Shown: positions 53,317-62,373, counted from the stretch's first letter. The stretch is 64,000 bases of DNA from Streptomyces pseudovenezuelae (GCF_029892565.1 NZ_JARXVH010000007.1:186001-250000), one strand, 5' to 3'. Numbers and translations are program-made. Notes: generated by a model from the sequence alone, not told the origin.

Positions 53317-54525
53317 ATGCCCGCAGATCTCGCCGTCATCGGACTCGGCCCGTTCGGCCTGCCGCTGGCCCAGGCCGCCGTCGCCGCCGGCATCTCCACC
53401 CTCGGCTACCGGACCGGGCCCGAGCCCGGCTCGCTCAGCCCCGCAGAACTGCGCCGGATGCTCTCGGGGGGCTTCCGGCACGCGACCAGTCCGGCCGAGC
53501 TCGGCCGGGTGCGCACCGCGGTCATCTGCGTGCCCACCCCGCGCGGGGCGGACGGCGGCCTCGACCTCACCCCGGTGGAGACGGCCGCCCGCACCCTCGC
53601 CGCACAGCTGCGCCCGCACACCACCGTGATCCTGGAGTCGCCCGTGCACCCGGGCACCACGGAGACGATTCTGCGCCCGATCCTCGAAGCGGGCTCCGGG
53701 CTGCGCGCGGGCCGCGACTTCCACCTCGCCTACTCCCCCAGCCGGGTGGATCCGGGCAACCGCGACTTCACCCCGGCCAACACCCCGAAGGTGATCGGCG
53801 GTCTCACGCCCGCGTGCACCGAGTCGGCCGCCGCGTTCTACGGCCGCCTCACCGACAAGGTGGTACGCGCGCGTGGCCTGCGCGAGGCGGAGACCGTGCA
53901 GCTCCTGGAGACCAACTTCCGGCACGTCAACATCGCGCTCGTCAACGAGATGGCCGTCCTCTGCCACGACCTGGGCGTCGACCTGTGGGACGTCATCCGC
54001 TGCTCGGAGACCAAGCCCTTCGGCTTCCACGCCTTCCGCCCCGGCCCCGGCGTCGGCGGCCACGCCGTCCCCCAGGACCTGACCGGCCACGCCGGCCGCA
54101 CCCTGCGCATGGTCGAACTGGCCCAGCAGGTCAACACCCAGATGCCGCGCTACGTCATCCAGCGCGCCGCGGCCCTCCTCAACGAGCACGGCAAGTCGGC
54201 CCGCGCCGCCCGCGTCCTCCTCCTGGGCGTCACCTACAAGCCCGACCTCGCCGACCAACAGGCCACCCCCGCCCGCGAGATCGCCGTCCGCCTGATGGAA
54301 CTCGGCGCCTCCGTCAGCTACCACGACCCGCACGTCCCGTCCTGGAGCGTCCTGGACCGCCCGGTCCCCCGCGCCGACTCCCTCTACGAGGCCGCCGCCG
54401 ACGCCGACCTGACGATCCTCCTCCAGCACCACCGCACCTACGACCTCCAGGGCCTGTCGGTGAAGGCCCAACTCCTCCTCGACACCCGAGGCGCGACACC
54501 CACGGGGGCGGCGCACCGCCTCTGA
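53317..54525 (+). CDS. Nucleotide-sugar dehydrogenase homologue lacking catalytic residues
   Basis: The 402-residue protein has the fold of UDP-glucose/UDP-ManNAc dehydrogenases: VIGLGPFGLPLA at the N-terminus, VCVPTP-like VICVPTPR, and a central helix with FRHVNIALVNEMA. The residues that do the chemistry differ. The catalytic cysteine in GVGGHC is alanine (GVGGHAVPQD), the lysine and asparagine in VKLLENT are changed (VQLLETN), and the arginine motif DxRxSP is DQQATP. The acid after beta-strand 2 that selects NAD is also gone (GYRTG). It is probably not an active dehydrogenase; a regulatory or different-substrate role is open. Confidence 0.8.
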   Translation: MPADLAVIGLGPFGLPLAQAAVAAGISTLGYRTGPEPGSLSPAELRRMLSGGFRHATSPAELGRVRTAVICVPTPRGADGGLDLTPVETAARTLAAQLRPHTTVILESPVHPGTTETILRPILEAGSGLRAGRDFHLAYSPSRVDPGNRDFTPANTPKVIGGLTPACTESAAAFYGRLTDKVVRARGLREAETVQLLETNFRHVNIALVNEMAVLCHDLGVDLWDVIRCSETKPFGFHAFRPGPGVGGHAVPQDLTGHAGRTLRMVELAQQVNTQMPRYVIQRAAALLNEHGKSARAARVLLLGVTYKPDLADQQATPAREIAVRLMELGASVSYHDPHVPSWSVLDRPVPRADSLYEAAADADLTILLQHHRTYDLQGLSVKAQLLLDTRGATPTGAAHRL

Positions 54526-54542
54526 GCACAGCGCAGCGAACA

Positions 54543-54580
54543 CAGGGGCCCGGACCGTCGGCCGACGGTCCGGGCCCCTG
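54543..54580. terminator. Bidirectional terminator, perfect 38-base palindrome
   Basis: The palindrome at 54543-54580 is perfect over its whole length and is followed by TCTGTTGTCT. It lies between the sugar dehydrogenase homologue and the convergent guaB3. Confidence 0.85.
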
Positions 54581-54621
54581 TCTGTTGTCTGTCGCTCACG
54601 CCGGTCAGGCCGAGCGCGGCG

Positions 54622-55746
54622 TCACCGCTTGTGCTGCGAGTCCGCCACCGTGACCTCCACCCGCTGGAACTCCTTCAGTTCGCTGTAGCCGGTGGTGGCC
54701 ATGGCGCGGCGCAGGGCGCCGAAGAAGTTCATGGAGCCGTCGGGGATCTGGGACGGGCCCGTCAGGACCTCCTCGATCGTGCCGACCGTGCCGAGGTCGA
54801 CCTTCTTGCCACGGGGCAGTTCCTCGTTGACCGCCTCCATGCCCCAGTGGTGGCCCTTGCCCGGCGCGTCCGTGGCGCGGGCGAGCGGGGAGCCCATCAT
54901 GACCGCGTCCGCGCCGCAGGCGATCGCCTTGGGGAGGTCGCCGGACCAGCCGACGCCGCCGTCCGCGATCACGTGCACGTACCGGCCGCCGGACTCGTCC
55001 ATGTAGTCCCGGCGGGCGGCTGCCACGTCGGCGACCGCGGTGGCCATGGGGACCTGGATGCCCAGCACGTTGCGCGTGGTGTGCGCGGCGCCGCCGCCGA
55101 AGCCGACCAGGACGCCGGCCGCGCCGGTGCGCATCAGGTGCAGGGCCGCGGTGTACGTGGCGCAGCCGCCGACGATCACCGGGACGTCCAGCTCGTAGAT
55201 GAACTGCTTCAGGTTCAGCGGCTCGTGCGAACCCGACACGTGCTCCGCCGAGACCGTCGTGCCGCGGATGACGAAGATGTCCACGCCCGCGTCGACCACG
55301 GCCTTGGAGAACTGCGCCGTGCGCTGCGGGGAGAGCGCGGCGGCCGTGACCACGCCGGAGTCGCGCACCTCCTTGATGCGCGCGCCGATCAGCTCCTCCT
55401 TGATGGGGGCGGAGTAGATCTCCTGGAGGCGCCGGGTGGCCGCGTCCGGGTTCAGCTCGGCGATCTCGTCGAGCAGCGGCTGCGGATCCTCGTACCGCGT
55501 CCACAGCCCTTCGAGGTTCAGCACGCCGAGGCCGCCGAGCTCACCGATGCGGATCGCGGTGGCCGGGGAGACGACCGAGTCCATGGGAGCGGCCAGGAAG
55601 GGCAGCTCGAAGCGGTAGGCGTCGATCTGCCAGGTGATCGAGACCTCCTTCGGGTCCCGCGTACGGCGGCTGGGGACGACGGCGATGTCGTCGAAGGCGT
55701 ACGCCCGCCGGCCGCGCTTGCCGCGCCCGATCTCGATCTCAGTCAC
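54622..55746 (-). CDS. guaB3: GuaB3 family IMP dehydrogenase-related protein
   Basis: The 374-residue TIM-barrel protein is of the actinobacterial GuaB3 type. It has no CBS domains. The IMPDH loop that normally holds the catalytic cysteine (GPGSICTTR) reads GGGAAHTTR, so that cysteine is absent, as in other GuaB3 proteins. The glycine-rich phosphate-binding motif ADGGVGWSGDLPKAIACGAD is present. Its enzymatic role is unsettled. It lies downstream of guaB on the same strand with a terminator between. Confidence 0.88.
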   Translation of the reverse strand: MTEIEIGRGKRGRRAYAFDDIAVVPSRRTRDPKEVSITWQIDAYRFELPFLAAPMDSVVSPATAIRIGELGGLGVLNLEGLWTRYEDPQPLLDEIAELNPDAATRRLQEIYSAPIKEELIGARIKEVRDSGVVTAAALSPQRTAQFSKAVVDAGVDIFVIRGTTVSAEHVSGSHEPLNLKQFIYELDVPVIVGGCATYTAALHLMRTGAAGVLVGFGGGAAHTTRNVLGIQVPMATAVADVAAARRDYMDESGGRYVHVIADGGVGWSGDLPKAIACGADAVMMGSPLARATDAPGKGHHWGMEAVNEELPRGKKVDLGTVGTIEEVLTGPSQIPDGSMNFFGALRRAMATTGYSELKEFQRVEVTVADSQHKR

Positions 55747-55803
55747 GTCTGTGGCCTTTCCCTCTTCGTTCAGCGTCTTCCAGTATCGCCGACGGGTACG
55801 ACA

Positions 55804-55834
55804 AGGGCGGCCCCGGATGCTCCGGGACCGCCCT
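55804..55834 (-). terminator. Terminator between guaB and guaB3
   Basis: AGGGCGG at 55804-55810 pairs with CCGCCCT at 55828-55834. An inner CCGGA/TCCGG stem makes a single interrupted hairpin. It lies about 25 bases after the guaB stop. Confidence 0.7.
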
Positions 55835-55860
55835 CGACATGCTTCACGCGTGCGTACGCG

Positions 55861-57363
55861 TCACTTACGGCTGTAGTTCGGCGCTTCGACCGTCATCTGG
55901 ATGTCGTGCGGGTGGCTCTCCTTGAGGCCCGCCGAGGTGATCCGGACGAAGCGGCCCTTGGACTCCATCTCGTCGATGGCGGCGGCGCCCACATAACCCA
56001 TGGTCTGGCGCAGGCCGCCGACGAGCTGGTGCAGGACGTTGGCCAGCGGGCCGCGGTAGGGCACCTGGCCCTCGATGCCCTCGGGCACGAGCTTGTCGTC
56101 GGAGGACACCTCGGCCTGGAAGTAGCGGTCCTTGGAGAACGACTTGCCCTGGCCGCGGGACTGCATGGCGCCGAGCGAGCCCATGCCGCGGTACGACTTG
56201 AACTGCTTGCCGTTGATGAACTGCAGCTCGCCGGGCGACTCCTCGCAGCCGGCGAGCAGCGAGCCCAGCATCACCGCGTCGGCGCCGGCAGCCAGCGCCT
56301 TGCCGATGTCGCCGGAGTACTGCAGGCCGCCGTCGCCGATCAGCGGGACGCCGGCCGCGCGGGCGGCGAGGGAGGCCTCGTAGATCGCGGTGACCTGCGG
56401 GACGCCGATGCCGGCGACCACGCGGGTGGTGCAGATGGAGCCGGGGCCGACACCGACCTTGATGCCGTCGACACCGGCGTCGATCAGCGCCTGGGCGCCG
56501 TCACGGGTGGCGACGTTGCCGCCGATCACGTCGACACGCACGCTCGACTTGATCTTCGACATCCAGCTGAGGGCGTTGCTGTTGTGACCGTGCGAGGTGT
56601 CGACGACCAGGAAGTCGACGCCGGCCTCGGCGAGGGCCTGGGCCCGCTCCAGCGCCTCGGGGCTGGCGCCCACGGCGGCGCCGACGATCAGCCGGCCCTC
56701 GGAGTCCTTGGCGGCACCGGGGTACTGCTCGGCCTTGACGAAGTCCTTGACCGTGATGAGGCCCTTGAGGACACCCGCCTCGTCGACCAGGGGAAGCTTC
56801 TCGATCTTGTGGCGGCGCAGCAGCCCCATGGCGTCGCTGCCGGAGATGCCGACGTGGCCGGTGACCAGCGGCATCGGGGTCATGACCTCACGCACCTGAC
56901 GCGAGCGGTCGGACTCGAAGGCCATGTCGCGGTTGGTGACGATGCCGAGCAGCTTGCCGTTGCCGTCCGTCACCGGGACGCCGCTGATGCGGAACTTGGC
57001 GCACAGCGCGTCGGCCTCGGCCAGCGTCGCGTCGGGGTGCACCGTGATCGGGTCGGTGACCATGCCGGACTCGGAGCGCTTCACGAGGTCGACCTGGTTG
57101 ACCTGGTCCTCGATGGAGAGGTTGCGGTGCAGCACGCCGACGCCGCCCTGGCGGGCCATCGCGATCGCCATCCGGGACTCGGTCACCTTGTCCATCGCCG
57201 CCGAGAGCAGCGGGATGTTCACCCGCACGTTGCGGGAGATGCGGGACGAGGTGTCGACCGCGTTGGGGAGCACCTCGGATGCGCCCGGCAGCAGCAGCAC
57301 GTCGTCGTAGGTCAGCCCGAGTGTCGCGAATTTTCCGGGCACTCCGTCGACGTTCGCAGTCAT
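55861..57363 (-). CDS. guaB: IMP dehydrogenase
   Basis: The 500-residue enzyme oxidises IMP to XMP, the committed step to guanine nucleotides. Two CBS domains lie at about 95-215 within the TIM barrel. The catalytic cysteine is C311 in GPGSICTTR, and the flap and C-terminal EGIEGQVPYRGPL are present. Together with guaA (26253) and the guaB3 gene it supplies GMP. A -10-like TAGCAT lies upstream on this strand near 57402. Start ATG 57363 fits the family. Confidence 0.96.
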   Translation of the reverse strand: MTANVDGVPGKFATLGLTYDDVLLLPGASEVLPNAVDTSSRISRNVRVNIPLLSAAMDKVTESRMAIAMARQGGVGVLHRNLSIEDQVNQVDLVKRSESGMVTDPITVHPDATLAEADALCAKFRISGVPVTDGNGKLLGIVTNRDMAFESDRSRQVREVMTPMPLVTGHVGISGSDAMGLLRRHKIEKLPLVDEAGVLKGLITVKDFVKAEQYPGAAKDSEGRLIVGAAVGASPEALERAQALAEAGVDFLVVDTSHGHNSNALSWMSKIKSSVRVDVIGGNVATRDGAQALIDAGVDGIKVGVGPGSICTTRVVAGIGVPQVTAIYEASLAARAAGVPLIGDGGLQYSGDIGKALAAGADAVMLGSLLAGCEESPGELQFINGKQFKSYRGMGSLGAMQSRGQGKSFSKDRYFQAEVSSDDKLVPEGIEGQVPYRGPLANVLHQLVGGLRQTMGYVGAAAIDEMESKGRFVRITSAGLKESHPHDIQMTVEAPNYSRK

Positions 57364-57536
57364 GACACCTTCCCCAAATGGCCTTGATCGGTGCGGATGT
57401 CCATGCTAACGGGAAGCACGGGTCCCAAATTCCACGATTGCGGCCGCCCCCGGGCCTCGTATGTTCGTACGCAACCCACCGACGGGCCGTTCAAGAAGAG
57501 CCCCACGGCTCACCGACCCTGCCGCGTGGCCTCGCC

Positions 57537-58214
57537 CTACTGCTCCGCGAGCGCCCGCAGCCGGCTCAGCGCACGGTGCTGCGCCACCCGGACCGCGCCG
57601 GGTGACATTCCCAACATCTGGCCGGTCTCCTCGGCCGTGAGGCCCACCGCGATCCGCAACAGGAGCAGTTCGCGCTGGTTCTCCGGCAGGTTGGCCATGA
57701 GTTTCTTGGCCCATTCGGCGTCGCTGCTGAGCAGCGCGCGCTCCTCCGGGCCGAGCGAGTCGTCCGGCCGCTCCGGCATCTCGTCGGACGGGACCGCCGT
57801 CGAGCCGGGGTGCCGCATCGCCGCCCGCTGCAGGTCGGCGACCTTGTGCGCGGCGATGGCGAAGACGAAGGCCTCGAAGGGGCGTCCGGTGTCCCGGTAG
57901 CGCGGCAGCGCGAGCAGGACGGCGACGCAGACCTCCTGCGCGAGGTCCTCCACGAAGTGCCGGGCGTCGCCCGGCAGCCGGGACAGACGGGTGCGGCAGT
58001 AGCGCAGCGCGAGGGGGTGGACATGGGCGAGCAGGTCGTGCGTGGCCTGCTCGTCCCCGTCGACGGCGCGATGGACGAGTGCACCGATCGCCCCTGCGGC
58101 CCCGGCCGCCTCGTCGTCGCGCATCGGTCCATGGTGCCTTGCGGCCGTGCGGTCCGTGGCACCGCGTCCGATGTTGTGTGCCGAAGCGTTATGAGCAGGT
58201 GCGCCGGAACTCAT
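57537..58214 (-). CDS. shbA: ECF sigma factor, probable ShbA
   Basis: The 225-residue sigma factor has region 2 (DARHFVEDLAQEVCVAVLLA, about 95-114) and region 4 (LPENQRELLLLRIAVGLTAE, with GQMLGMSPGAVRVAQHRALS as the helix-turn-helix). Its position next to bldM and guaB matches the sigma factor ShbA, which in Streptomyces drives transcription of the principal sigma gene hrdB. That name rests on synteny from memory. The start is uncertain: ATG 58214 has a good upstream GGAGGG/AAGGG; ATG 58124 (MRDDEAAG) is where family similarity begins. Confidence 0.83.
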   Translation of the reverse strand: MSSGAPAHNASAHNIGRGATDRTAARHHGPMRDDEAAGAAGAIGALVHRAVDGDEQATHDLLAHVHPLALRYCRTRLSRLPGDARHFVEDLAQEVCVAVLLALPRYRDTGRPFEAFVFAIAAHKVADLQRAAMRHPGSTAVPSDEMPERPDDSLGPEERALLSSDAEWAKKLMANLPENQRELLLLRIAVGLTAEETGQMLGMSPGAVRVAQHRALSRLRALAEQ

Positions 58215-58337
58215 CCCTTGCGCCCTCCCCTTCCGCTCGACCGACTCGTCCCCGAGAGACTCCACACCTCAAGGATGCGGCATCCGCGCCGAAACGAGCA
58301 GCGGACGCCGACAGGACCATTCGACCGGCGCCGGCAT

Positions 58338-58404
58338 CCGCGCCCCGAAAGGGGCGCGGGGAACTGCGCGACCAGCCACAAACGACCCGCACCAAAGCGA
58401 CAGC
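58338..58404 (-). terminator. Streptomyces repeat with hairpin, terminator of bldM
   Basis: CCGCGCCCC-GAAA-GGGGCGCGG (58338-58359) is followed on the plus strand by GGAACTGCGCGACCAGCCAC, a block I recognise as widely repeated at 3' ends in Streptomyces. It lies 30 bases after the bldM stop and upstream of shbA. Confidence 0.7.
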
Positions 58405-58435
58405 CTGTAGGACCGAACTCTTTGGAACCGAGCTC

Positions 58436-59047
58436 TCAGCGAACCAGACCCCACCGGAAACCGAGCGCCACCGCATGCGCCCGGTCGGACGCACCCAGCT
58501 TCTTGAACAGCCGCCGAGCGTGCGTCTTCACGGTGTCCTCGGAAAGGAAAAGCTCACGCCCGATCTCGGCATTCGACCGCCCGTGACTCATCCCCTCAAG
58601 GACCTGAATCTCACGCGCGGTGAGCGTGGGCGCCGCCCCCATCTCGGCGGACCGCAACCGCCGCGGAGCGAGCCGCCAGGTCGGATCGGCGAGGGCCTGC
58701 GTGACGGTCGCCCGCAACTCGGCGCGCGAGGCGTCCTTGTGCAGATAGCCCCGCGCCCCGGCGGCGACCGCGAGGGCCACGCCGTCCAGGTCCTCGGCGA
58801 CGGTGAGCATGATGATGCGCGCACCCGGGTCGGCGGACAGCAGCCGCCGGACGGTCTCGACGCCGCCCAGACCGGGCATGCGTACGTCCATCAGAATCAG
58901 GTCCGAACGGTCGGCGCCCCAGCGGCGGAGGACTTCCTCGCCGTTGGCCGCGGTCGTCACGCGCTCGACGCCGGGCACGGTCGCGACCGCGCGGCGGAGC
59001 GCCTCTCGGGCAAGCGGGGAGTCGTCGCAGACGAGGACGGATGTCAT
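58436..59047 (-). CDS. bldM: Developmental response regulator BldM
   Basis: The 203-residue regulator has a receiver domain with D54 in ILMDVRMPG and the acidic pair D8/D9. A LuxR/NarL-type helix-turn-helix follows (LTAREIQVLEGMSHGRSNAE, DTVKTHARRLFKKL). BldM needs no phosphorylation and acts as homodimer or with WhiI to switch on genes of aerial growth and sporulation. Length, residues and the adjacency to whiD identify it. The 1-bp-exact sigma-BldN-type promoter upstream matches the known regulation of bldM. Confidence 0.95.
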   Translation of the reverse strand: MTSVLVCDDSPLAREALRRAVATVPGVERVTTAANGEEVLRRWGADRSDLILMDVRMPGLGGVETVRRLLSADPGARIIMLTVAEDLDGVALAVAAGARGYLHKDASRAELRATVTQALADPTWRLAPRRLRSAEMGAAPTLTAREIQVLEGMSHGRSNAEIGRELFLSEDTVKTHARRLFKKLGASDRAHAVALGFRWGLVR

Positions 59048-59429
59048 GGCCGCCCTCCGCAGCTGATGCACGTCACCTTGAGCCTCCAGGCTGGTACGAA
59101 ATCGTCACCTGTGCGGTCGACCGTCTCGGACGCCTGCCCGAGCACTCGTTGTTCCAACCGCCTCCGCCACTCTCAACGATGGTCACTCGAAAGAGTTACG
59201 GGGCCGTGTGCCATCTTCGGCACTCTACGTGAGGGGGCGGATACAGAGCAGACGTCCGGCGCCGACCCACAACGTTTCATCACAACCGGTGCCCCATTTA
59301 GCTCTATTTCTTCCCTTCTGCTGGTGTCTGAGGCTAGATTCGCAATGAGTCATATTTTCATCTCCTTAGATAGTAGATGTACGGTCGTGGGCACCGTATC
59401 CGCTCAGCACGGCTACAAGGGGTCACGTA
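59048..59429. other. Divergent regulatory region between bldM and whiD
   Basis: The 382-bp region holds no gene. It carries the sigma-BldN-type promoter of bldM (59173-59200). From about 59290 to 59385 it has an AT-rich stretch unusual for this genome, with a TAGATT -10-like element and TGAGTCA just before whiD. Developmental regulators probably bind here. Confidence 0.6.
59173..59200 (-). promoter_or_regulatory. Sigma-BldN-dependent promoter of bldM
   Basis: Read leftward, CGTAAC (59200-59195), 16 bases, CGTTGA (59178-59173). This is the known sigma-BldN consensus of S. coelicolor bldMp1. The start site would be about 118 bases before the bldM ATG. Confidence 0.85.
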
Positions 59430-59759
59430 ATGGCAGATTTCTCCCGCCTTCCTGGACCGAACGCGGACCTGTGGGACTGGCAGCTTCTGGCTGCCTGCCG
59501 CGGGGTGGACAGCTCGCTCTTCTTTCATCCGGAGGGCGAGCGCGGTGCGGCCCGGAGCGCTCGCGAGAACTCGGCCAAGGAGGTCTGCATGAGGTGCCCG
59601 GTCCGCGCGCAGTGCGCGGCACACGCGTTGGCGGTCAGAGAGCCGTACGGCGTGTGGGGCGGGCTGACCGAGGACGAGCGCGAAGAGCTGATGGGTCGGG
59701 CGCGGAACCGGTTGGTGTCGGCGTCGGCCGGCGCCGGGGACGGCGTCTCGAACAACTGA
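59430..59759 (+). CDS. whiD: Sporulation protein WhiD (WhiB-like)
   Basis: The 109-residue protein binds a [4Fe-4S] cluster through C23, C53, C56 and C62 (CMRC in 53-56) and has the GVWGG turn (74-78) used for sigma-factor contact. WhiD is needed for spore maturation and septation. The neighbouring bldM and the cysteine spacing support the name. ATG 59430 is preceded by AAGGGG. The gene is divergent from bldM. Confidence 0.94.
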   Translation: MADFSRLPGPNADLWDWQLLAACRGVDSSLFFHPEGERGAARSARENSAKEVCMRCPVRAQCAAHALAVREPYGVWGGLTEDEREELMGRARNRLVSASAGAGDGVSNN

Positions 59760-59811
59760 AGGAACGTTTCTGCGATCCAGGGCTCCGGAACAGCTCCTGG
59801 ACACGTCAGGC

Positions 59812-59839
59812 CGATGGGCACGCATGCGCGTGCCCATCG
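59812..59839. terminator. Bidirectional terminator between whiD and the LysR gene
   Basis: A perfect 12-bp stem (59812-59823 with 59828-59839), loop ATGC, lies between two convergent genes. Confidence 0.8.
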
Positions 59840-59856
59840 CCTTGTCTACGGACCAA

Positions 59857-60753
59857 CTACCGTGCGGCCGCCCGCCCGAGCTGCTCCAGCGTCGCCGCGA
59901 CCGCCGGTACCTGGGCCAGGTCGGGCAGCGTCAGTGCGACGATCTCCCGCCGCACCGCCGGCTCCAGCGTCAGCACGCGCGTGTGCCGCGGCCGTACGGA
60001 CTCGATCGCGAGCTGGGGCAGTACGGCGACGCCGAGACCGGCGCCGACGAGGCCGACGACGGCCGGATAGTCGTCGGTGGCGAAGTCGATGCGGGGCGTG
60101 AAGCCGGCGCCCTCGCACACCTCCACCAACTGCCCGCGGCAGCGCGGGCATCCGGCGATCCACGGCTCGTCCGCGAGTTCGCCGATGGCCACGGTGCCGG
60201 CCCCCGCCAGCCGGTGCCGCTCGGGCACGAGCCCGACCAGGCGGTCCGTCAGCAGGGGACGTACGACGAGGTCGTCCCACTCCTCCGCGCCCGCCGCTCC
60301 CTCGTAGCGGAAGGCGAGTGCGATGTCGCAGTCGCCCTCGCGCAACAGCTCGACGGAGGCGGGTGGTTCGGCCTCCTCCAGGGAGACGCGGGTGCCGGGG
60401 TGCGCGGCGCGCAGGGCGGCGAGCGCGGTCGGTACGAGGGTGGAGCTGCCGCTGGGGAAGGAGACCAGGCGGACCCGGCCGGCGCGCAGGCCCGCGATCG
60501 CGGCGACCTCCTCCTCGGCGGCGGTGAGCCCGGCGAGGATGCCGCCCGCGTGCCGTACGAGCGCCTCGCCCGCCTGGGTCAGCCGCATCTCGCGCCCGCT
60601 GCGGATCAGCAGCGGCGTACCCACGGACGCCTCCAGGGCCTTCATCTGCTGGCTGACCGCGGGCTGGGTGCAGCCCAGCGCGCGCCCCGCCGCCGAGAAG
60701 GAGCCGGTGGTGGCGACGGTGCGCAGGACGCGGAGATGACGTGCCTCGATCAC
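59857..60753 (-). CDS. LysR-family transcriptional regulator
   Basis: The 298-residue regulator has the LysR helix-turn-helix (about 1-60; ATTGSFSAAGRALGCTQPAV) and a periplasmic-binding-like effector domain (about 90-290) with CPRCRG. GTG 60753 is the start; the -1 to -80 region is shared with the divergent MOSC gene, its likely target. The effector is unknown. The cysteine pair C200/C203 in the effector domain is notable and might sense redox. Confidence 0.87.
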   Translation of the reverse strand: MIEARHLRVLRTVATTGSFSAAGRALGCTQPAVSQQMKALEASVGTPLLIRSGREMRLTQAGEALVRHAGGILAGLTAAEEEVAAIAGLRAGRVRLVSFPSGSSTLVPTALAALRAAHPGTRVSLEEAEPPASVELLREGDCDIALAFRYEGAAGAEEWDDLVVRPLLTDRLVGLVPERHRLAGAGTVAIGELADEPWIAGCPRCRGQLVEVCEGAGFTPRIDFATDDYPAVVGLVGAGLGVAVLPQLAIESVRPRHTRVLTLEPAVRREIVALTLPDLAQVPAVAATLEQLGRAAAR

Positions 60754-60833
60754 CCTTCGAGGATAAGCCGGCCTTTGACACGTCGTCGAAAAATGCGTCG
60801 ACGCTTTGGTATCGGGCTCGCTACCGTGAGGTC

Positions 60834-61496
60834 ATGGAGCTTCTGTCGCTGAACGTGGGACACGCGCGGGCCGTGCCGTACGCGGACATGGGGGTGACCG
60901 GCATCGACAAGCGGCCGGTGGCCGGACCCGTGCGGGTGTCGGCGCCCGGGCCCAAGGGGGTCGGCGCGAGCGGGCTGGCCGGGGACCAGGTGTGCGACAA
61001 GCGGCACCACGGCGGGGACGACCAGGCGGTGTACGCGGTCGCGCGCGAGGATCTCGACGACTGGGAACGGGAGTTGGGGCGTCCGTTGGCGAACGGCTCC
61101 TTCGGGGAGAACCTGACGACGCTGGGCCTGGACGTGTCCGGGGCGCGGATCGGCGAGCGCTGGCGCATCGGGCCCGACGTGGTCCTGGAGGTGACCTGCG
61201 GGCGGATTCCGTGCCGGACGTTCCAGGAACATCTGGGTGAGAAGCGCTGGGTGAAGCGGTTCACGGAGCGGGGTGCGCCGGGTGCGTACTTCCGGGTGAT
61301 CGTGCCGGGTGAGATCCGGGCCGGCGATCCGATCGAGGTCGTGCACCGCCCGGACCACGAGGTGACCGTGGCCCTGCAGTTCCGCGCGGCCACCACGCGC
61401 CGTGAGCTGTTGCCGCGGCTGCTGCCCGCGGGCGAGGCGCTGCATCCGGAGTCGCTGGCGCAGGCGCGGGAGTACGCGGCGCAGCACGCCGGCTGA
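60834..61496 (+). CDS. MOSC domain protein
   Basis: The 220-residue protein has the MOSC core (molybdenum cofactor sulfurase C-terminal-like). The conserved cysteine is in GRIPCRTFQ. LAGDQVCDKRHHGGDDQAVYA matches the YiiM-type branch, which includes 6-hydroxyaminopurine reductase activity in E. coli. The C-terminal helical part has REYAAQHAG. ATG 60834 follows the -10-like TACCGT by six bases, so the message may be leaderless. It is divergent from the LysR gene and probably under its control. Confidence 0.85.
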   Translation: MELLSLNVGHARAVPYADMGVTGIDKRPVAGPVRVSAPGPKGVGASGLAGDQVCDKRHHGGDDQAVYAVAREDLDDWERELGRPLANGSFGENLTTLGLDVSGARIGERWRIGPDVVLEVTCGRIPCRTFQEHLGEKRWVKRFTERGAPGAYFRVIVPGEIRAGDPIEVVHRPDHEVTVALQFRAATTRRELLPRLLPAGEALHPESLAQAREYAAQHAG

Positions 61497-61591
61497 CCGC
61501 CCCCGGCGAGCTCTGTTCGCCGCGCCTTCACCTATCGGGAGGCCGTGTGCAGCAATCGGGCGAATGCGTTCCAGGTCACTAATCTTGCGCC

Positions 61592-62365
61592 ATGACAACG
61601 GCTCTGATTACGGGATCGACCGCGGGCATCGGCGCCGCGTTCGCGCGGCGGCTGGCGGCCGACGGGCACAACCTGGTGCTCGTGGCCCGGGACACCGAGC
61701 GGCTCCGCCGGCAGGCGACCGAGCTGCACGACCGGCACGGCATCGAGGCGAAGGTGCTGACCGCCGACCTCGCCACGGACGAGGGCATCGACGCGGTGGC
61801 CGCGCGGCTGTCCGACCGCAAGAACCCCGTCGACCTGCTGATCAACAACGCCGGCTTCGGCAACAAGGGCCGCTATCTCGACGTACCGATGGCCGACGAG
61901 CTGAGGATGCTCAAGGTGCACTGCGAGGCGGTGCTGCGGCTGACGTCGGCGGCGGCCGAGGCGATGCGTGAGCGCGGGCGGGGCGGGGTCGTCAACGTGG
62001 CGTCGGTGGCGGCCTTCGTGCCGCGCGGGACGTACGGCGCGTCCAAGGCGTGGGTGGTGCAGTTCACGCAGGGTGCGGCGAAGGACCTGGCCGGCAGCGG
62101 GGTGCGGCTGATGGCGCTGGCGCCGGGGTTCGTGCGGACGGAGTTCCACGAGCGGGCCGGCATGGGCACGGGCAACATCCCGGGCTGGATGTGGCTCGAC
62201 GCCGACAAGCTGGTCGCGGCGGCGCTGCAGGATCTGGCGCGCGGGAAGTCGCTGTCGATCCCGGATCCGCGCTACAAGGTGCTGATGGGCGTGGTGAAGG
62301 TGACGCCCCGCGCGCTGCTCGGCGGGATCACCTCGAAGACGGGGCGGAAGTACGGGCCGCGGTGA
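61592..62365 (+). CDS. Short-chain dehydrogenase/reductase (SDR)
   Basis: The 257-residue protein has the classical SDR set: TGSTAGIG (NAD(P) binding, 7-14), NNAG, catalytic Ser in NVASVAAF, and YGASK (Tyr and Lys of the YxxxK). The substrate is unknown. TAATCT lies six bases before ATG 61592, suggesting a leaderless message. It lies downstream of the MOSC gene and convergent with groEL1, with a strong terminator between. Confidence 0.88.
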   Translation: MTTALITGSTAGIGAAFARRLAADGHNLVLVARDTERLRRQATELHDRHGIEAKVLTADLATDEGIDAVAARLSDRKNPVDLLINNAGFGNKGRYLDVPMADELRMLKVHCEAVLRLTSAAAEAMRERGRGGVVNVASVAAFVPRGTYGASKAWVVQFTQGAAKDLAGSGVRLMALAPGFVRTEFHERAGMGTGNIPGWMWLDADKLVAAALQDLARGKSLSIPDPRYKVLMGVVKVTPRALLGGITSKTGRKYGPR

Positions 62366-62373
62366 CGGCGACG

